From: VRUE01 sp963817905
GTDB lineage: Bacteria > Actinomycetota > Thermoleophilia > Solirubrobacterales > 70-9
DNA: 64,000 nucleotides
Assembly: GCA_963817905.1 (NCBI GenBank)
Contig: CAWFPS010000002.1
Coordinates: 434,001-498,000 of the forward strand
Reading direction: 5' to 3'
Below are positions 62,688 to 64,000 of this stretch, piece after piece. Under the pieces are notes generated by a model that worked only from the letters and a program-made list of their open reading frames with translations, made no database searches and had not been told where the DNA came from. Made by a program: the position numbers and the translations under genes. The stretch's first letter is position 1, and the number at the start of each line of letters is the position of its first letter.

Positions 62688-63268
62688 CGCCGGCATTCGC
62701 CCGTCGCTTCGGGCAGGCGCAGGGTGACGGTGAAGCGGTGGGAAGCGGTGGCGCGCGCCATCTCGCCGCGGCCGATGTGCTTGCTGAGGCGCAGCACGCC
62801 GCTGTGGCCGAGGTGGCGGCTGGCGGTGCCGAGGCGCTCGCCGCTGCGGAGACGGAGTTCGACCGTGGCGCGGGTCGGCACGTAGGAGGTGTAGCCGAGG
62901 GCGAGGCGAAGCCGGTCGCGGTTCGGGTAGGCGACGATGTGCGCCCGGGCCGTGCGCAGCGGGCATTCCTCGATCGATTCCTCCTCCTCTTCTTCTTCGG
63001 CTTCGCATTCTTCTTCGCCCACTTCGAAGAGGTCGCCTTCTTCGGCTTCGCTTTCCAGGCAGCTTGCTTCGGACTCTTTTCGCTGTTCGGTCTCGAACGC
63101 GGCTACGGCGATGCTTTCGGCTTCCGCTTCGTACTGGGTGTCGGCGAGGGCCTGGGCCGAGCTGGCCACCCAGAGGATCGCCAGCAGCGCCAGCGGCACG
63201 GCGAAGCAGGTCAGCTGGGCAATCCGGGCGGTGCGGCTTCCCGGCTCGCTGTCGGCATTGCGGAGCAT
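62654..63268 (-). CDS. Membrane-anchored Glu-rich protein, paralogue 1
   Basis: A 204-residue protein with start ATG 63268. A transmembrane or signal helix (IAQLTCFAVPLALLAILWVASSAQA) is followed by an acidic linker rich in Glu (about residues 50-92) with three Cys. A beta-type domain of about 110 residues follows (AHIVAYPNRDRLRLALGYTSYVPTRATVELRLRSGERLG ... RFTVTLRLPEATGECRRY). Function is unknown. The next upstream gene has the same plan, so the two are tandem paralogues. The 3' end overlaps prfB by 34 bp. Confidence 0.72.
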   Translation of the reverse strand: MLRNADSEPGSRTARIAQLTCFAVPLALLAILWVASSAQALADTQYEAEAESIAVAAFETEQRKESEASCLESEAEEGDLFEVGEEECEAEEEEEEESIEECPLRTARAHIVAYPNRDRLRLALGYTSYVPTRATVELRLRSGERLGTASRHLGHSGVLRLSKHIGRGEMARATASHRFTVTLRLPEATGECRRYEAPAAVLFR

Positions 63269-63300
63269 GGCCCGGTCATCGGTCGGGGGCACGCCGGCCT

Positions 63301-63993
63301 TTAGCGGTGCAGGGCCGGGCGGCGCGGGGGCTGGGTGCCGCTGGCGCGTTCCGACCAGACGGTGCGCTTGCCGGCCCGGTGTTTGATCGTCAGGTGCCTG
63401 GTGCCGTAGGACTTGCAGTAGGAGGGAGTGCTGGGCATCTCGGCCTGGACGACGAACGACCGCGCCGCCTGCACCTTGGTGACGCTGTGGGGGCTGAGGC
63501 GAGTGGCGCGCTCGACGTGTCCCCAGCGGGAGAGCTGCCAGTGGGCACCGCCTATCTTCAACGCACCCCGGTTGCCCTTCAGCCAGTAGGTGAGGCTGCC
63601 GCGGCCGGTCTCCCCGGTTTCGTAGCTGACCTCCAGCCGCACGGTTCGCTTCGCCGGTGTGGAGACGACGCGGGCGGCGACCGTGTAGCCGACGCACCCG
63701 TAAGGGACGCCCTGCGGAGAATCGGGTCGAGTGCGTTCGGCTTCTTCTTCGGCCGATTCTTCTTCTTCGGCGGCCCATTCTTCTTCTTCGGCTTCCCATT
63801 CCTGTTCTTCGGATTCGTCTTCCGCGCTGCTAAGGAGCTTTCTGGGCAGGGGGGGAGGCTGGAAGGCGTTGCCGGCGGCTCGGACGGCGAGCAGGCCGGC
63901 AGCGAGTAGCGCGAGCACGAGAACCACCACGGCCAGGGCTGCGATAGGCGGGCGGGTCCAGGGGCCGGTGGGGGTGTCGTTTTCGTGGGTCAT
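63301..63993 (-). CDS. Membrane-anchored Glu-rich protein, paralogue 2
   Basis: A 230-residue protein with an N-terminal anchor (IAALAVVVLVLALLAAGLLAV) and a low-complexity Glu/Ser/Trp linker (about residues 56-85) made of tandem EEEEW-type units. A C-terminal beta domain with Cys pairs follows (YGCVGYTVAARVVSTPAKRTVRLEVSYETGE ... SYCKSYGTRHLTIKHRAGKR). The plan matches the downstream paralogue. The ATG at 63993 is 7 bp from the window end, so its regulatory region is not visible. Confidence 0.72.
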   Translation of the reverse strand: MTHENDTPTGPWTRPPIAALAVVVLVLALLAAGLLAVRAAGNAFQPPPLPRKLLSSAEDESEEQEWEAEEEEWAAEEEESAEEEAERTRPDSPQGVPYGCVGYTVAARVVSTPAKRTVRLEVSYETGETGRGSLTYWLKGNRGALKIGGAHWQLSRWGHVERATRLSPHSVTKVQAARSFVVQAEMPSTPSYCKSYGTRHLTIKHRAGKRTVWSERASGTQPPRRPALHR

Positions 63994-64000
63994 CTCTTCT

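Overview
This 64 kb window is a very GC-rich bacterial chromosome segment. An F-type ATP synthase operon, zinc-type L31, ICM-type mutase genes, an LCP family protein, HxlR/TetR/GntR regulators and frequent GTG/TTG starts with 4-nt overlaps point to Actinomycetota. Multiple DUF559/AbiE-type genes, Glu-rich anchored proteins and many palindromic intergenic repeats make the class Thermoleophilia (Solirubrobacterales-like) my best guess. That placement is inference and was not tested by any search.

Layout. 1-1.1 kb: end of an OmpR-type response regulator and its histidine kinase. 1.1-1.9 kb: a VapBC-like toxin-antitoxin pair. 2-6.2 kb: acyl-CoA dehydrogenase, a secreted TSP3/RTX-like protein and an aldehyde dehydrogenase. 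6.3-9.1 kb: HxlR regulator with twin operators, a hotdog thioesterase and leucyl aminopeptidase. 9.2-18 kb: an acyl-CoA oxidation block (thiolase, HAD phosphatase, ICM-type B12 mutase large and small subunits, EtfB, EtfA, ETF-quinone oxidoreductase). The two mutase subunit genes are separated by a repeat-flanked DUF559/AbiEi-like gene. 18-23.6 kb: small membrane proteins, a DMT-type permease, and an envelope-sugar operon (aminotransferase, epimerase-glycosyltransferase fusion, polysaccharide deacetylase). 23.8-26.9 kb: alpha/beta hydrolase, TetR regulator and a GGDEF protein.

27-31 kb: the conserved rpmE / DUF1385 / prfA / prmC / tsaC block. 31.2-34.5 kb: GntR regulator, two MlaE/YrbE permeases and a lysyl-oxidase-like secreted protein. 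34.5-46.5 kb: glyA, an unknown membrane protein, a DUF354 protein, a WecA-like transferase and the complete atpI-B-E-F-H-A-G-D-C operon. 46.5-47.3 kb: a decayed AbiE toxin-antitoxin pair beside a truncated tRNA-Met(CAU) 3' half. 47.4-56 kb: M20 peptidase, LCP protein, UDP-sugar dehydrogenase, two nucleotidyltransferases, a sugar-phosphate isomerase and ahcY. 56-62.7 kb: comF, hpf, secA, a SnoaL-like protein, a methyltransferase, and prfB with its programmed +1 frameshift. 62.7-64 kb: two tandem Glu-rich membrane-anchored proteins.

The most unusual material is not classical genes. At least four kinds of intergenic palindromic or direct-repeat elements recur. One 52-bp family occurs three times, and a ~110-bp family occurs twice in opposite orientation. 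A 45-bp direct-repeat pair encloses the DUF559 gene and supplies both its start and its stop codon.
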